64,000 nt of DNA from Cognatundibacterium luofuense (GTDB lineage: Bacteria; Pseudomonadota; Gammaproteobacteria; Burkholderiales; Burkholderiaceae_D), in the NCBI RefSeq assembly GCF_018139685.1, contig NZ_JAGSPN010000016.1, positions 46,796 through 110,795 of the forward strand, in the 5' to 3' direction. Below the pieces are notes generated by a model, which was not told where the DNA came from, searched no databases, and was given only the letters and a program-made list of their open reading frames with translations. Below, in pieces: positions 39,718 to 51,325 of this stretch (positions within the stretch are counted from its first letter, which is position 1; each line of letters starts with the position of its first letter). The translations under genes were made by a program, and so were the position numbers.

Positions 39718-40485
39718 TTACTGGAACATCCAGGCCGTCAGCAGGAAATCCAGCCACAAGACCAGCAGCGATGACTGCACGACAGTGCGCGTGGTGGCAC
39801 GCGAGACGCCTTCCGGTGTCGGTTGTGCTTCGTACCCCTGAAACAGCGCTACAAAAGTCACGGCAAAACCGAACACAATGCTCTTAATGACGCCATTACC
39901 GATGTCCTGCATCACGTCCACACCTGCCTGCATTTGCGACCAGAAAGCACCTGCATCAACGCCGATCAGTTTTACACCGACCACATAGCCGCCGATGACG
40001 CCCATCGCATTGAAAATTGCTGTGAGTACCGGCATGGCAATAATGCCAGCCAGAAAACGCGGCGCCAGCACACGCTGGATTGGGTCAACAGCCATCATTT
40101 CCATGGCAGTTAATTGCTCGCCGGCTTTCATCAGACCGATTTCCGCAGTCAGTGACGTTCCGGCACGGCCTGCAAACAGTAATGCCGTCACGACAGGCCC
40201 GAGTTCGCGTGTCAGCGACAATGCCACCAGCAAACCCAGCGCTTCTTCCGAACCATAGCGATTCAGCGTGTAATAGCCCTGATAGCCGAGCACGAAGCCG
40301 ACAAACAGGCCGGAGATCGCAATAATCACCAGCGAGTAATTACCGATGAAATGAATCTGATCCGTAATCAGGCGCGGGCGACGCCATAAGCCGGGCGCGA
40401 CACCCAGAATATTCATAAATGCCCGGCCAGCGTAACCAAGGCCAGAGACGGTTCCACGAACCGCAGTACCGAGCGCGGTAATCAT
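39718..40485 (-). CDS. mlaE: Phospholipid ABC transporter permease MlaE
   Basis: MlaE, 255 residues, with five to six membrane helices. Family phrases: LVIIAISGLFVGFVLGYQGYYTL, LTRELGPVVTALLFAGRAGTSLTAEIGLMKAGEQLTAMEMM and GFAVTFVALFQGYEAQPTPEGV. It overlaps mlaF by four bases. A 74-bp gap precedes mlaD. Confidence 0.96.
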   Translation of the reverse strand: MITALGTAVRGTVSGLGYAGRAFMNILGVAPGLWRRPRLITDQIHFIGNYSLVIIAISGLFVGFVLGYQGYYTLNRYGSEEALGLLVALSLTRELGPVVTALLFAGRAGTSLTAEIGLMKAGEQLTAMEMMAVDPIQRVLAPRFLAGIIAMPVLTAIFNAMGVIGGYVVGVKLIGVDAGAFWSQMQAGVDVMQDIGNGVIKSIVFGFAVTFVALFQGYEAQPTPEGVSRATTRTVVQSSLLVLWLDFLLTAWMFQ

Positions 40486-41285
40486 GCTGGCTCCTTCAGA
40501 CCCAGATCCTGCGCCAGACTGCTGCCAGGATAATGGAAAGGTACCGGACCATCCGGTTCGGCGTGGACAAACTGACGTACGTACGGATCATCAGAAGCCA
40601 TCATTTGTTCCGGTGTGCCATGCGCAACGATTTTGCCCTGCGACAAAAAATATACGTAGTCAGCGATGGCAAAAGATTCGTGCACATCATGCGACACCAG
40701 CACCGAAGTGGAGCCAAGCGCATCATTCAGCTGACGAATCAGATTCGCCGTCACACCCATGGAAATCGGGTCCAGACCGGCAAACGGTTCATCGTACATA
40801 ATCAGTTGCGGGTCCAGTGCAACCGCACGAGCCAGCGCGACACGGCGCGCCATACCACCGGAAATTTCGGATGGCATCAGGTGCGCTGCATTACGCAGGC
40901 CAACCGCGTGCAGTTTAAGTAAGACCAGATCACGGATCACAGATTCGGAAAAATCGGTGTGTTCACGCATAGGGAATGCGACGTTATCGAACACACTGAG
41001 GTCGGTGAACAGCGCACCGTGCTGAAACAGCATCCCCATTTTACGGCGCAGACTGAACAGTCCGGCTTTATTCAGGTCGTTTACAGACTGCCCATCTACC
41101 TTCACCGAACCGCTGCGGGCGCGGATCTGGCCACCGATGAGGCGCAGTATCGTCGTTTTACCCGAGCCGGAGCCTCCCATCACGGCAATCACTTTGCCAC
41201 GGGGAAAATCCATTTGCAGGCCGGAGAGAATGGAACGCTCTGCGTAACCGAACTCTACATCCCGGATTTCAACTAAGTTAGACAC
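40482..41285 (-). CDS. mlaF: Phospholipid ABC transporter ATPase MlaF
   Basis: MlaF, 267 residues. Walker A MGGSGSGKTT, signature EISGGMARRVALARA, Walker B IMYDEPFAGLDP, switch His in VLVSHDVHE. First gene of the mla cluster and of the 17-kb co-directional run. A TACAAT hexamer upstream (41315-41320, minus strand) might be its -10 box, but no good -35 is seen. Confidence 0.96.
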   Translation of the reverse strand: MSNLVEIRDVEFGYAERSILSGLQMDFPRGKVIAVMGGSGSGKTTILRLIGGQIRARSGSVKVDGQSVNDLNKAGLFSLRRKMGMLFQHGALFTDLSVFDNVAFPMREHTDFSESVIRDLVLLKLHAVGLRNAAHLMPSEISGGMARRVALARAVALDPQLIMYDEPFAGLDPISMGVTANLIRQLNDALGSTSVLVSHDVHESFAIADYVYFLSQGKIVAHGTPEQMMASDDPYVRQFVHAEPDGPVPFHYPGSSLAQDLGLKEPA

Positions 41286-41605
41286 GGAAGTTTGTTGTCA
41301 CTGATAAAAGCTGCATTGTAATCCAGAACAGAATTTCCCGTTGCCGCGGCTTCGGCTTGCCAGAAAATCACAAATGCAGAAAATTTCAAAAATGCGGCAC
41401 GAAACAGAACTTCATTCCACCCAAATAAAAAAGACGAAATTTCATTCCAAAAATTACTTAAAAGAAAATGCAAAATAAATGAACTCTGAGTCAGTTATTT
41501 TGCATAACTTCGCTTTTTCCGGCACTTTTTCGCCGATAGTCGCACCAGACGAGACCATCGGGAGCAAAATATTCACCCTCTTGCAGCATGTATTTTTTGT
41601 ACCGT

Positions 41606-41681
41606 TTTCGTCACACCCGCAGTCCGGAAAGGCAGCAAATACGCGGACGTCGCTGTTTTTTTTGACAGATTTCCGCATTTT
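41606..41681. repeat. Intergenic repeat element, copy A
   Basis: Core 41622-41681 matches copy B (41892-41951) at 52 of 60 positions by hand alignment without gaps; both share TTTCGTC 16 bp before the core. It contains CGCGGACGTC and ends TTTCCGCATTT. Confidence 0.8.
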
Positions 41682-41875
41682 CCTGCGATCAGCCATCTTT
41701 TTTCGTGCTGACCGGCCTTCTGACCAAAGCGAACTGAAAAAATTCCGGTGACTATTGCTGTCAGCATCCGTCTAAATGCAAAAAAGTAAAACGCAGAACA
41801 CAGGCTTGAAGACAAGCAACGCTCAGCCACATACTCACTGTCTAGCAGACTAGCTGCTGCCACAGATTGTGCAAG

Positions 41876-41951
41876 TTTCGTCCGGGCACCTGTCCGGAGA
41901 GCCAGCAAATTCGCGGACGTCCGTGTTTTTTGTGACGGATTTCCGCATTTG
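41876..41951. repeat. Intergenic repeat element, copy B
   Basis: Direct repeat of copy A, exactly 270 bp downstream. Its core includes the palindrome CGGACGTCCG, and GTCCG/CGGAC ends could pair. Confidence 0.8.
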
Positions 41952-42004
41952 AGGCACAAAATGCCGGTTTTCCGGCCGTCCGGCCGTCAAGGAGGCCGGA
42001 CAAA

Positions 42005-42032
42005 CAAAAAGGGTGTCCGCGGACACCCTTTT
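42005..42032 (-). terminator. Terminator of gltBD
   Basis: AAAAGGGTGTCCG and CGGACACCCTTTT are perfectly complementary with T-tracts on both sides; it lies about 30 bp after the gltD stop. Confidence 0.9.
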
Positions 42033-42061
42033 CAGACCGAAGCAAATACCCGCCCTCAGAA

Positions 42062-43525
42062 TCAGCGTGGCAGCACGCTGTCACCCATCAGGAAGGCATC
42101 GACTTCGCGTGCGCACTGACGACCTTCGCGGATTGCCCACACCACCAGCGACTGGCCGCGGCGCATATCGCCGGCAGCAAATACTTTGTCTGCATTGGTT
42201 TTGTAGCAGCCTGCACCGTCCGTGGTCGCACGGGCATTACCGCGCGCATCACGGTCAACGCCGAAGGCATCCAGCACCGATTGCACCGGCGATACAAAGC
42301 CCATCGCCAGCAATACCAGATCCGCTTTGACTTCGAATTCGGAATCCGGCACTTCCTGCATACGGCCGTCCTTCCATTCAACGCGGCAGGCGATCAGTTT
42401 TTCCACTTTGCCTTTGCTGCCTTCCAGACGTTTGGTGGCAACCGACCAGTCGCGCTCGCAGCCTTCTTCATGCGATGAAGAAGTACGCAGCTTGGTTGGC
42501 CAGTAAGGCCAGACCAGTGGTTTATTTTCCTGTTCCGGCGGCTGCGGCAGTAACTCAAACTGCGTGACGGCTTTCGCGCCGTGACGATTGGAAGTACCGA
42601 CGCAATCCGAACCGGTATCGCCACCACCAATCACCACCACATGCTTACCGGCAGCGGAAATCTGGTCTTTGACTTTATCACCGGCATTCACTTTGTTTTG
42701 CTGCGGCAGGAATTCCATCGCAAAATGCACGCCTTTCAGCTCGCGGCCAGGCACCGGCAAATCACGCGGTGTCTCTGCGCCACCGGCAATGATGACGGCA
42801 TCAAATTCTTTCTGGAGGGTTTCCGGCGAAACGGTTTCTTTCGCCCAGTTGGTAATACCGGCCGGAAAATCTTTACCGACCAGCACACCGGTACGGAATA
42901 CCACGCCTTCACCTTCCATTTGTTTAACGCGCTGATCAATCAGGTTTTTATCCAGTTTGAAATCCGGAATACCGTAACGCAGCAAACCACCGGCGCGGTC
43001 GTTTTTTTCAAACACGGTCACGGCGTGACCGGCACGTGCCAGCTGCTGCGCGGCTGCCAGACCCGCAGGGCCGGAACCAACTACTGCCACTTTTTTACCG
43101 GTGGAAACTGCCGCCGGTTGCGGCGTCACCCAACCGTTTTCCCAGCCTTTGTCGATGATGTAATGCTCAATCGATTTGATACCGACGGCATCTTTGATAA
43201 TGCCCAGCGTACAGGCAGATTCGCAGGGTGCCGGACAGATACGTCCGGTAAATTCCGGAAAGTTATTGGTGGAATGCAGCGTATCCAGCGCTTCACGCAG
43301 CTTGCCGTTGTACACCAGATCATTCCAGTCCGGAATGATGTTATTCACCGGACAGCCGTTATTACAAAACGGAATACCGCAATCCATGCAGCGTGCTGCC
43401 TGTGTTTTCGCTTGTGCATCATCCAGATGCATCACAAATTCTTTATAGTGCTTCTTACGGCTCTGCGGCGCTTCACTGGCTTCCTGCAGACGCTGGTATT
43501 CCATAAATCCTGTTGCTTTTCCCAT
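42062..43525 (-). CDS. gltD: Glutamate synthase small subunit GltD
   Basis: GltD, 487 residues. The start at 43525 ([12 protein letters not shown]) has GAGGAAG upstream; a longer frame lacks support. N-terminal iron-sulfur Cys cluster ([17 protein letters not shown]), FAD site [20 protein letters not shown], second nucleotide site [19 protein letters not shown]. It passes NADPH electrons to GltB, for making glutamate from glutamine and 2-oxoglutarate. 61 bp after gltB. Confidence 0.97.
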   Translation of the reverse strand: MGKATGFMEYQRLQEASEAPQSRKKHYKEFVMHLDDAQAKTQAARCMDCGIPFCNNGCPVNNIIPDWNDLVYNGKLREALDTLHSTNNFPEFTGRICPAPCESACTLGIIKDAVGIKSIEHYIIDKGWENGWVTPQPAAVSTGKKVAVVGSGPAGLAAAQQLARAGHAVTVFEKNDRAGGLLRYGIPDFKLDKNLIDQRVKQMEGEGVVFRTGVLVGKDFPAGITNWAKETVSPETLQKEFDAVIIAGGAETPRDLPVPGRELKGVHFAMEFLPQQNKVNAGDKVKDQISAAGKHVVVIGGGDTGSDCVGTSNRHGAKAVTQFELLPQPPEQENKPLVWPYWPTKLRTSSSHEEGCERDWSVATKRLEGSKGKVEKLIACRVEWKDGRMQEVPDSEFEVKADLVLLAMGFVSPVQSVLDAFGVDRDARGNARATTDGAGCYKTNADKVFAAGDMRRGQSLVVWAIREGRQCAREVDAFLMGDSVLPR

Positions 43526-43586
43526 GATCTTCCTCGGTCTGAATTCGGTTCTGCACTGAACAGGCGGCGCGGGCCGCCTGTTCTGC

Positions 43587-46500
43587 TTAGACTGCTTCGG
43601 CTTCGGTTGCCGCTTCGCTGGCAACCTGTGCTGCCACGGCCATTTCAGCCAGGGCGCGGCGGTATTCGTTCGGGAATACCTTCACGAAGCGGGCACGGCT
43701 GCGCGCCCAGTCGTCCAGCAGATTGCGTGCACGGGTACTGCCGGTGTGCTTGAAGTGACGTTCGATCAGGCGACGCAGTATCGCTTCATCCGTTTCACGC
43801 TCACCGTTGCGTGCTTCGCTGTGCCAGTAGGCTTTATCGAGGCTGGCCAGTTGCACATCGCCTGCCACCACCGGTTCCAGTGTCACCATTGCAGTGTTGC
43901 AGCGAGCCGCGAATTCACCGTCAGGATCATAGACATATGCGATACCACCGGACATCCCTGCAGCAAAGTTACGGCCGGTTGCACCCAGCACAATCACCGT
44001 GCCGCCGGTCATGTATTCGCAACCATGATCGCCGGTACCTTCCACCACAGCAGTCGCACCGGAGTTACGCACAGCAAAACGTTCACCCGCCACACCGTTG
44101 ATAAATGCTTCACCGGAAATCGCACCGTACAGCACAGTATTGCCGGCGATAATGTTATCCACCGCCCAACCACGGAATTCCGTGTTCGGACGAATGATGA
44201 TGCGGCCACCGGACAATCCTTTACCGACGTAGTCATTGCCCTCGCCAACCAGATCCAGCGTCACGCCTTTCGCGAGGAAAGCACCGGCGGACTGACCGGC
44301 AGTACCCTGCAACTGAATGTGGATGGTGTCGTCTTCCAGACCATCATGTCCCCACTTACGCGCCACCAGACCGGACAGCATCGTGCCGACTGTGCGGTTC
44401 AGATTTTTCACCGGCGAGATAAACGAGACTTTTTCACCGTTTTCAAATGCCATGCTGGCTTGCGCAATCAGCTTATGATCCAGTGCTTTGTCCAGACCGT
44501 GATCCTGAGATTCGACATGACGGATCGCAGTATCTGCACGCAGTTCCGGCATGTAGAAGATACGGCCGAAATCCAGTCCCTTCGCTTTCCAGTGCGTAAT
44601 CGCGCGGGATTTATCCAGCAAATCAACCCGACCGATCAGTTCGTCATACGTACGTACACCGAGCTGCGCCATGATCTGACGTAATTCTTCCGCAACGAAG
44701 AAGAAGTAATTCACCACGTATTCCGGTTTGCCGGAGAATTTTTTACGCAACTCAGGATCTTGTGTCGCCACACCGACCGGGCAAGTATTCAGATGGCATT
44801 TACGCATCATGATGCAACCTTCAACCACCAGCGGCGCAGTCGCAAAACCGATTTCATCCGCACCCAGAATTGCCGCAATCGCGACGTCACGGCCAGTTTT
44901 CATCTGACCGTCAGCCTGCACACGGACACGGCTGCGCAAACCATTCAGTACCAGTGTTTGCTGGGTTTCTGCCAGACCGATTTCCCACGGTGTACCGGCG
45001 TGTTTAATCGATGACAACGGAGATGCACCGGTACCGCCATCGTGACCAGCGATCACGATGTGGTCTGCTTTCGCTTTCGATACACCGGCTGCAATCGTAC
45101 CAACACCTACTTCTGACACCAGCTTCACAGAAATCGATGCCTGCGGATTCACGTTTTTCAGATCATGGATCAATTGCGCCAGATCTTCGATCGAGTAAAT
45201 GTCGTGGTGTGGTGGCGGAGAAATCAGACCAACACCCGGCACCGAGAAACGCAGCTTAGCGATATATTCGGAAACTTTGTGTCCCGGTAACTGACCACCT
45301 TCACCCGGTTTTGCACCCTGCGCCATTTTGATCTGAATCTGATCGGCAGAACTCAGGTATTCCGCTGTCACACCGAAACGACCGGATGCCACCTGTTTGA
45401 TACGGGAACGCAGCGAATCACCTTCCTGCAAGGGAATATCAGCTTCCACCTGCGCTTTACCAATCACACTGGCGAGCGTCGCACCGTTTTTGATCGGGAT
45501 GCCTTTCAGCTCATTCTGATAACGTGCCGGATCTTCACCGCCTTCACCGGTATTCGATTTACCACCAATACGGTTCATCGCGACCGCCAGCGTTGCATGC
45601 GCCTCGGTACTGATAGAGCCGAGCGACATCGCACCGGTAGCGAAACGCTTCACGATTTCTTTGGCAGGCTCCACCTGTTCCAGCGGAATGGCGCGGGCCG
45701 GATCAATTTTGAATTCAAACAAGCCACGCAATGTCAGATGGCGTTTGGACTGATCATTGATGATCTGCGCGTATTCTTTGTAAGTGTTATAGCTTTCGGA
45801 GCGGGTCGCATGCTGCAGTTTGGCAATTGCATCCGGTGTCCACATATGGTCTTCACCACGGACACGGAAAGCGTATTCACCACCGGCATCCAGCGAGTTC
45901 GCCAGCACAGGATCATTGCCGTAAGCGAGTTTGTGTAAGCGCAGTGCTTCGTCTGCGACTTCAAACAAACCGATACCTTCGACATTCGATGCCGTACCAC
46001 GGAAGTATTTATCCACCAGCGAGCGGTTCAGGCCGACTGCTTCAAAAATCTGCGCACCACAGTAAGACATGTATGTCGAAATACCCATTTTCGACATCAC
46101 CTTCATCAGGCCTTTACCGATTGCTTTGGTGTAGTTATAAATCACTTTTTGCGGATCAGGATTGCCCGGCAATTCGGCTGCCATAGCAGTCAGTGTTTCC
46201 ATCACCAGATACGGATGCACCGCTTCCGCACCGTAACCTGCGAGTAATGCGAAGTGGTGGGTTTCACGTGCAGAGCCGGTTTCCACGACCAGACCGGTAG
46301 TAGTACGCAGACCACGGCTGACCAGATGCTGATGCACCGTGGAAGTTGCCAGCAGCGCCGGAATCGCGACGTGGTCTTTATCGGTATTGCGATCAGTGAT
46401 GATCATGATGTTATGGCCGGATTTCACCGCATCCACAACTTCTGCGCAGATCGATGCCAGACGTGCTTCAATACCTTCCTTACCCCACGCCACCGGATAG

Positions 46501-48281
46501 CAGATATCCAGTTCATAGGATTTGAATTTGCCGCCGGTATTCGCGCTGATATTGCGCAGACGAGCGATATCCGTGAAGTCGAGCACAGGCTGTGCCACTT
46601 CCAGACGCATAGGCGGATTGATGTTATTTGTATCCAGCAGATTCGGTTTCGGGCCAATGAACGACACCAGCGACATCACCATCGCTTCGCGAATCGGATC
46701 AATCGGCGGATTGGTCACCTGCGCAAACAATTGCTTGAAGTAGTTATACAAAGGCTTCAGCTTGTTCGACATGACTGCCAGCGAAGCATCATTCCCCATC
46801 GAACCGATGGCCTCTTCACCGCTGGTTGCCATCGGCGCCAGCACAAATTTCATATCTTCCTGGGTGTAGCCGAACGCTTGCTGACGATCCAGCAGGCTGG
46901 CCTGCTCCGGCAAAGCAGCTGCTTCCGCCTTCAGCGCATCCAGCTTGATGCGGACAGACTGAATCCATTGTTTATAAGGCTTGGCGTTGGCGTAAGTGTC
47001 TTTGATTTCTTTATCGTCAATAATGCGTCCGGCTTCCAGATCAATCAGGAACATTTTGCCCGGCTGCAAACGCCATTTCTTAATAATTTTTGATTCAGGA
47101 ATTGGCAGAACACCGGCTTCTGACGCCATCACAACCAGATCATCATCGGTGATGATGTAACGGGCCGGACGCAGACCGTTACGGTCCAGCGTGCCGCCGA
47201 TCTGACGGCCATCGGTAAATGCCATCGCTGCAGGACCATCCCACGGTTCCATCATCGCTGCATGGTATTCGTAGAAAGCACGGCGGTTTTCATCCATCTG
47301 GCTGTGATTTTCCCAGGCTTCCGGAATCATCATCATCATTGCCTGTGCAATCGGATAGCCGGACATCACCAGCAATTCCAGTGCATTATCAAAGCTTGCT
47401 GTATCGGACTGGCCTTCGAAAATCAGCGGATACAGTTTTTGCAGATCGTCGCCGAGCACGGCGGATTTCATCACGCCTTCGCGGGCTCGCATCCAGTTGA
47501 AGTTACCCTTCACGGTATTGATTTCACCGTTGTGCGCAATCATGCGGTAAGGGTGAGCCAGCGGCCATTCAGGGAAAGTATTGGTGGAGAAGCGCTGATG
47601 CACCAGCGCCAGCGCCGAGATACAGCGCGGATCCTGCAAGTCTTTGTAGTAGACGCCGACCTGATCTGCCAGCAGCAAGCCTTTGTAGACCACGGTACGT
47701 GCTGACATCGACGGTACAAAGTATTCTTTGCCGTGCAGCAGTTTCAGCGCTTCAATCGCATGTACCGCAGATTTACGGATCACATACAGCTTACGTTCCA
47801 GCGCATCGGTAACCATGATGTCCGGGCCGCGGCCAATGAAAATCTGGCGGATCACCGGTTCTTTGGTGCGTACAGTCGGCGACATCGGCATGTCGCGGTC
47901 GACCGGCACATCACGCCAGCCCAGCACAACCTGACCTTCGGCGCGGACAGCGCGTTCGATTTCCTGTTCACAAGCCAGACGGGAAGCGATTTCTTTCGGC
48001 AGGAAAATCATCCCGACGCCGTATTCACCCGGTGGCGGCAGAGTCACGCCCTGCTTTGCCATTTCTTCGCGGTAAAACTGATCCGGCACCTGAATCAGGA
48101 TACCGGCACCGTCACCCATCAGCGGGTCAGCACCGACCGCGCCGCGATGGTCGATGTTTTTCAGGATTTGCAAACCCTGTTCGATGATAGCGTGGCTTTT
48201 CTTGCCTTTGATGTGGGCAACAAAGCCCACGCCACAGGCGTCATGTTCATTGCTGGGATGGTACAGACCTTGCGCTTGCAT
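43587..48281 (-). CDS. gltB: Glutamate synthase large subunit GltB
   Basis: GltB, 1564 residues, usual length. The start at 48281 (RBS GGAGAAC) gives [20 protein letters not shown]: a 15-residue propeptide, then Cys16, the N-terminal glutaminase nucleophile. The order is: glutaminase class II domain (to about 430), central domain, FMN-binding synthase domain (about 830-1210) with [17 protein letters not shown] and the 3Fe-4S Cys phrase [15 protein letters not shown], then the C-terminal beta-helix with Gly-rich repeats. The region upstream carries a short transposase-associated motif. Confidence 0.97.
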   Translation of the reverse strand: MQAQGLYHPSNEHDACGVGFVAHIKGKKSHAIIEQGLQILKNIDHRGAVGADPLMGDGAGILIQVPDQFYREEMAKQGVTLPPPGEYGVGMIFLPKEIASRLACEQEIERAVRAEGQVVLGWRDVPVDRDMPMSPTVRTKEPVIRQIFIGRGPDIMVTDALERKLYVIRKSAVHAIEALKLLHGKEYFVPSMSARTVVYKGLLLADQVGVYYKDLQDPRCISALALVHQRFSTNTFPEWPLAHPYRMIAHNGEINTVKGNFNWMRAREGVMKSAVLGDDLQKLYPLIFEGQSDTASFDNALELLVMSGYPIAQAMMMMIPEAWENHSQMDENRRAFYEYHAAMMEPWDGPAAMAFTDGRQIGGTLDRNGLRPARYIITDDDLVVMASEAGVLPIPESKIIKKWRLQPGKMFLIDLEAGRIIDDKEIKDTYANAKPYKQWIQSVRIKLDALKAEAAALPEQASLLDRQQAFGYTQEDMKFVLAPMATSGEEAIGSMGNDASLAVMSNKLKPLYNYFKQLFAQVTNPPIDPIREAMVMSLVSFIGPKPNLLDTNNINPPMRLEVAQPVLDFTDIARLRNISANTGGKFKSYELDICYPVAWGKEGIEARLASICAEVVDAVKSGHNIMIITDRNTDKDHVAIPALLATSTVHQHLVSRGLRTTTGLVVETGSARETHHFALLAGYGAEAVHPYLVMETLTAMAAELPGNPDPQKVIYNYTKAIGKGLMKVMSKMGISTYMSYCGAQIFEAVGLNRSLVDKYFRGTASNVEGIGLFEVADEALRLHKLAYGNDPVLANSLDAGGEYAFRVRGEDHMWTPDAIAKLQHATRSESYNTYKEYAQIINDQSKRHLTLRGLFEFKIDPARAIPLEQVEPAKEIVKRFATGAMSLGSISTEAHATLAVAMNRIGGKSNTGEGGEDPARYQNELKGIPIKNGATLASVIGKAQVEADIPLQEGDSLRSRIKQVASGRFGVTAEYLSSADQIQIKMAQGAKPGEGGQLPGHKVSEYIAKLRFSVPGVGLISPPPHHDIYSIEDLAQLIHDLKNVNPQASISVKLVSEVGVGTIAAGVSKAKADHIVIAGHDGGTGASPLSSIKHAGTPWEIGLAETQQTLVLNGLRSRVRVQADGQMKTGRDVAIAAILGADEIGFATAPLVVEGCIMMRKCHLNTCPVGVATQDPELRKKFSGKPEYVVNYFFFVAEELRQIMAQLGVRTYDELIGRVDLLDKSRAITHWKAKGLDFGRIFYMPELRADTAIRHVESQDHGLDKALDHKLIAQASMAFENGEKVSFISPVKNLNRTVGTMLSGLVARKWGHDGLEDDTIHIQLQGTAGQSAGAFLAKGVTLDLVGEGNDYVGKGLSGGRIIIRPNTEFRGWAVDNIIAGNTVLYGAISGEAFINGVAGERFAVRNSGATAVVEGTGDHGCEYMTGGTVIVLGATGRNFAAGMSGGIAYVYDPDGEFAARCNTAMVTLEPVVAGDVQLASLDKAYWHSEARNGERETDEAILRRLIERHFKHTGSTRARNLLDDWARSRARFVKVFPNEYRRALAEMAVAAQVASEAATEAEAV

Positions 48282-48360
48282 AACGTTCTCCAGATACCGG
48301 GGATTGAGCATTGGAATCCAGCATAGTGCAGTGCAAAACAAAGCGCAAACGAAATAAAAC

Positions 48361-48371
48361 AGGGTCAGAGT
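48361..48371 (+). repeat. AGGGTCAGAGT motif, copy 1
   Basis: 11-bp motif of the type found around REP-associated transposase genes; an identical copy starts 48 bp later. It sits 80 bp before the gltB start, within its probable control region. Confidence 0.55.
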
Positions 48372-48408
48372 GAATAAAAACGGTCAATTATTTTGATTTA
48401 TTTTTATT

Positions 48409-48419
48409 AGGGTCAGAGT
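48409..48419 (+). repeat. AGGGTCAGAGT motif, copy 2
   Basis: Second copy, followed by AAATTTAAATG. The two copies are separated by AT-rich sequence. Confidence 0.55.
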
Positions 48420-48638
48420 AAATTTAAATGTATTACGGAAGCGAAAACCGGCGTCACCACCATCATAAAATTTGAAATAAATCATTTAAATTCAAATACT
48501 TATCGAATTTTTTCAGCGCTGCACATATCTTAGCACGGCAGTTTCCGGCCGTCAGAATCCGGCAGCAACCCAAGCTTATTCTGCCGATGCCTGAGCTTCT
48601 CTGTTAAACGCATAACAACTACGCAGAAAAAACCCGTT

Positions 48639-48675
48639 GCGCTGCCAAAAACAATCCGTGTGTTTGTTGCAGCGC
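48639..48675. repeat. Long imperfect hairpin near the RAYT gene
   Basis: GCGCTGC and GCAGCGC enclose AAAAACA/TGTTT arms (about 13 of 15 pairs) with a 7-base loop. It lies 45 bp past the RAYT stop and may be a REP-like substrate or its terminator; a T6 run follows on the minus strand after seven bases. Confidence 0.5.
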
Positions 48676-48719
48676 GCATGCAACGCCGCCATGCTGATAA
48701 TGTTACCGGAGGAAGGGAA

Positions 48720-49430
48720 TCAGGCCGTACCGGAAGCAGGTAAGGCTGGTTTGCGGGGTCGTCCGCGCCGCGCAGGTGCAACCCGGCGTAAGGTTTGCTG
48801 ACCAAGTGCAGCCATAAAAGCTTCGCTGCCCAGCGCCCAGGATTTGTGCGTCGCGTCCGACAAACGTTGCATCATCTCGCGTGACAGCGATTCTTCCATT
48901 TTCTGGCGGTAGTTCGCTTCGCGCTGAAACGGTGTGTTACCGAGCGCCCAGTAAAGCCGGTGATCAGAAACCAGCGGATCAGTCTGTTGCCCGGAATGAT
49001 GCAGATAGCTGGACCACGGATAAGTTTCAGCGCTGTGTGCCAGCCCAGCCCGGACCGGATGTGATTCGATGTAGATCGCACAAGGAACGAAGTAAGTTTC
49101 CGCCTCCAGCACTGTGGCGCGGAAACGCCCCTGCCACAGGCTGCCACTGCGCTGATAACGACGGTTGAAATAAGGCACGTAACAGCGCCCTATCCACTGC
49201 ATCAGCTTACTGACGCTGTCATCCCCGGCTGGCGTCAGTAGTAAATGGAAATGATCCGGCAACAAAACATAAGCATGAATTTCCACACCGAACTGGCGCG
49301 CACCTTCGCGCAGCCAGACCGCAAACTGCCGGTAGTCATCATCGTCACGAAACAAGATCATGCCACTGTGCACACGCTGCACCACATGATGCAACGCACC
49401 GGGAACCATTAAGCGCGGAAGTCTTGCCAT
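48720..49430 (-). CDS. REP-associated tyrosine transposase (RAYT, Y1 family)
   Basis: Y1-type transposase of 236 residues. N-terminal MARLPRLMVPGALHHVVQRV, the His-hydrophobic-His metal motif DHFHLLLTP (His60, His62), and the likely nucleophile Tyr120 in CAIYIESHPVRAGL; WSSYLHHSG follows. These place it with single-copy RAYT proteins rather than IS200/IS605 elements. RAYTs are linked to spread of short palindromic repeats. It looks intact. The C-terminus is basic (RRGRPRKP). Confidence 0.92.
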   Translation of the reverse strand: MARLPRLMVPGALHHVVQRVHSGMILFRDDDDYRQFAVWLREGARQFGVEIHAYVLLPDHFHLLLTPAGDDSVSKLMQWIGRCYVPYFNRRYQRSGSLWQGRFRATVLEAETYFVPCAIYIESHPVRAGLAHSAETYPWSSYLHHSGQQTDPLVSDHRLYWALGNTPFQREANYRQKMEESLSREMMQRLSDATHKSWALGSEAFMAALGQQTLRRVAPARRGRPRKPALPASGTA

Positions 49431-49699
49431 CGTTTTATCTGAATGTCTGTCACCGGGTGGTGGCGGTAAATTTCAACGGCTTTATTGTATGCGATCACGC
49501 AGGAAAACAGCGCAACGCACCCGGCAATTACCGTTTCTCCGGTCTGTTTCGTCAGCTAATTACCGACTTCCTGATCAGGCACAAAAGCTTTCATCAATCG
49601 ACCTTAGGGAAACGACTATAATTTTGCCCGTCGGAAATATGCTGATTTTTTCAGCAATTTCATTAAAAATTCACTATTCCTCATTCAGATTTCCTATTT

Positions 49700-51325
49700 A
49701 TGAACACATTACTGTCTCATTTTTCCGTTGGAAAACGGTTGAGCATAGGCTTTGCACTGATTCTGACTTTATCTGCCCTGGCTGCGCTGGTGTGCTTGAT
49801 TCAGTTGAACAATGTTGCCAGTGCCACCAATCAGTTAATGCAACAGCCGCTGACCACAGAACGTCTGGTCAGTGACTGGTACCGCTACATTCACAGTGGC
49901 ATCAAACGTACTGCGGCGATTGCAAAGAGTGCCGATCCGTCGCTGGCAAAATTCTTTGAGGCCGATCAGGCCGAATCCAGCAAGGCTTCTGCTGAACTCC
50001 TGAAGCAAATTACCGAATTACTGGAATCAGAGCAGGAAAAAGCCTTATTGAAAGAAATCAATACGCTGCGTGATGAGTATCTGGCGTCCCGCAACAAAAT
50101 TGTCGAACTGAAAAAAGCAGATCAGGCTGATGAAGCGAATCAGTTGCTGGAACAAAAGTTCATGCCGGTATCGACTGCGTATCTGAAAAAAATCGAAGAG
50201 CTGGTGAAACTGCAACGCGCACAGATCGATGAAACTGCAAAAAAAATTCAGACTGATTACGAAAGCAGCCGCATCCTGCTGATTGTCCTGATTCTGGTAT
50301 CCGGCATTCTGGCGGTGATCAGTGCTGTGTTGCTGACACGTTCCATCGTGCGTCCGCTGCAGGAAGCAAGCCTGATGGCGGCGGAACTGGCGCAGGGTGA
50401 TCTGACACACACCATTCAGACAAATCGTCAGGATGAAATCGGTGATCTGATCCGTTCCATCAATGGCATCGGACAAGGTTTAAGCCGCGTGATTGGCGAT
50501 GTGCGAACCGGCACCCATGCAATTCATACGGCGGCGGATGAAATCGCTTCCGGTAACGCGGATTTGTCTGCCCGTACAGAATCGCAAGCCAGCTCCCTGC
50601 AGGAGACGGCATCCTCAATGGAAGAACTGACTTCCACCGTACGCCAGAATGCAGACAATGCGCGTCAGGCCAATCAACTGGTCGTCTCAGCTTCGGAAGT
50701 TGCGCAACGTGGTGGCGATGTGGTGTTTCAGGTCATTGAAACCATGGGATCTATCCGCGAAAGCTCGGGCAAAATCGTGGATATTATTTCCGTCATCGAC
50801 GGCATTGCATTCCAGACCAATATTCTGGCGCTGAATGCTGCGGTGGAAGCTGCGCGTGCAGGGGAACAAGGACGCGGATTTGCTGTAGTAGCATCTGAGG
50901 TGCGCAGTCTGGCACAGCGCAGTGCGGCGGCGGCGAAAGAGATTAAAACGCTGATTGATGACTCAACCGGCAAAGTCGAACACGGTGCACGACTGGTCGA
51001 CGATGCAGGCAATACGATGCAGGATATCGTCGCCAGCGTCCGCCGTGTGGCCGATATCATGAGTGAAATCACCTGCGCCAGCCAGGAACAGAGTGCAGGG
51101 ATTGAGCAAGTGAATCTGGCTGTCACGCAAATGGATGAAATGACACAGCAAAATGCTGCGCTGGTGGAAGAAGCGGCAGCGGCGGCAGAAAGCATGCGTG
51201 ATCAGGCAGAAAAGCTGACTCAGCTGGTTGGACAGTTCCGCATCGGACAAGCACAGGCACCGTCATTCCATGCTGCGCGCACAGATTCCGGCCCGCGTCA
51301 GGCGCAACCACAACGATTGCGTTAA
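49700..51325 (+). CDS. Methyl-accepting chemotaxis protein
   Basis: Chemoreceptor, 541 residues. First membrane helix (about 11-32), a periplasmic four-helix-bundle sensor (about 35-190, 4HB type), second helix ([21 protein letters not shown]), HAMP (about 213-265, starting [10 protein letters not shown]), then the signalling domain with the tip [20 protein letters not shown]. There is no C-terminal pentapeptide (ends PQRLR), so it depends on other receptors for CheR docking, or does not need it. I see no clear Shine-Dalgarno before the ATG. The ligand is unknown. Confidence 0.95.
   Translation: MNTLLSHFSVGKRLSIGFALILTLSALAALVCLIQLNNVASATNQLMQQPLTTERLVSDWYRYIHSGIKRTAAIAKSADPSLAKFFEADQAESSKASAELLKQITELLESEQEKALLKEINTLRDEYLASRNKIVELKKADQADEANQLLEQKFMPVSTAYLKKIEELVKLQRAQIDETAKKIQTDYESSRILLIVLILVSGILAVISAVLLTRSIVRPLQEASLMAAELAQGDLTHTIQTNRQDEIGDLIRSINGIGQGLSRVIGDVRTGTHAIHTAADEIASGNADLSARTESQASSLQETASSMEELTSTVRQNADNARQANQLVVSASEVAQRGGDVVFQVIETMGSIRESSGKIVDIISVIDGIAFQTNILALNAAVEAARAGEQGRGFAVVASEVRSLAQRSAAAAKEIKTLIDDSTGKVEHGARLVDDAGNTMQDIVASVRRVADIMSEITCASQEQSAGIEQVNLAVTQMDEMTQQNAALVEEAAAAAESMRDQAEKLTQLVGQFRIGQAQAPSFHAARTDSGPRQAQPQRLR

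Larger units (their letters stand above)
41286..42004. other. Gene-free region between mlaF and gltD
   Basis: About 720 bp with no credible gene: open frames lack ribosome sites and resemble nothing. It holds two copies of an element of about 76 bp (separate entries), AT-rich stretches around 41380-41480, and a GC-rich GGCCGTCCGGCCGTC segment near 41975-41990. Confidence 0.6.
48372..48719. other. Region between gltB and the RAYT gene
   Basis: About 350 bp without a gene: the two AGGGTCAGAGT motifs with AT-rich DNA between and after, then a hairpin at 48639-48675. Probably the remains or non-coding part of the RAYT-associated element plus the gltB promoter region. Confidence 0.5.

Noticed and set aside
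41573-41959. Minus-strand frame through both copies of the intergenic repeat, with CxKCGN-like phrases
   Set aside because: The recurring phrases are only the translated 270-bp-spaced repeat. There is no RBS and no recognisable zinc-ribbon completion.
42581-43753. Long open frame antisense to gltD/gltB
   Set aside because: gltD and gltB have full-length homology on the other strand; the antisense product is Thr/His/Arg-rich noise.
48282-48360. Glutamine riboswitch-like leader for gltB
   Set aside because: The leader is too short and shows no conserved fold.
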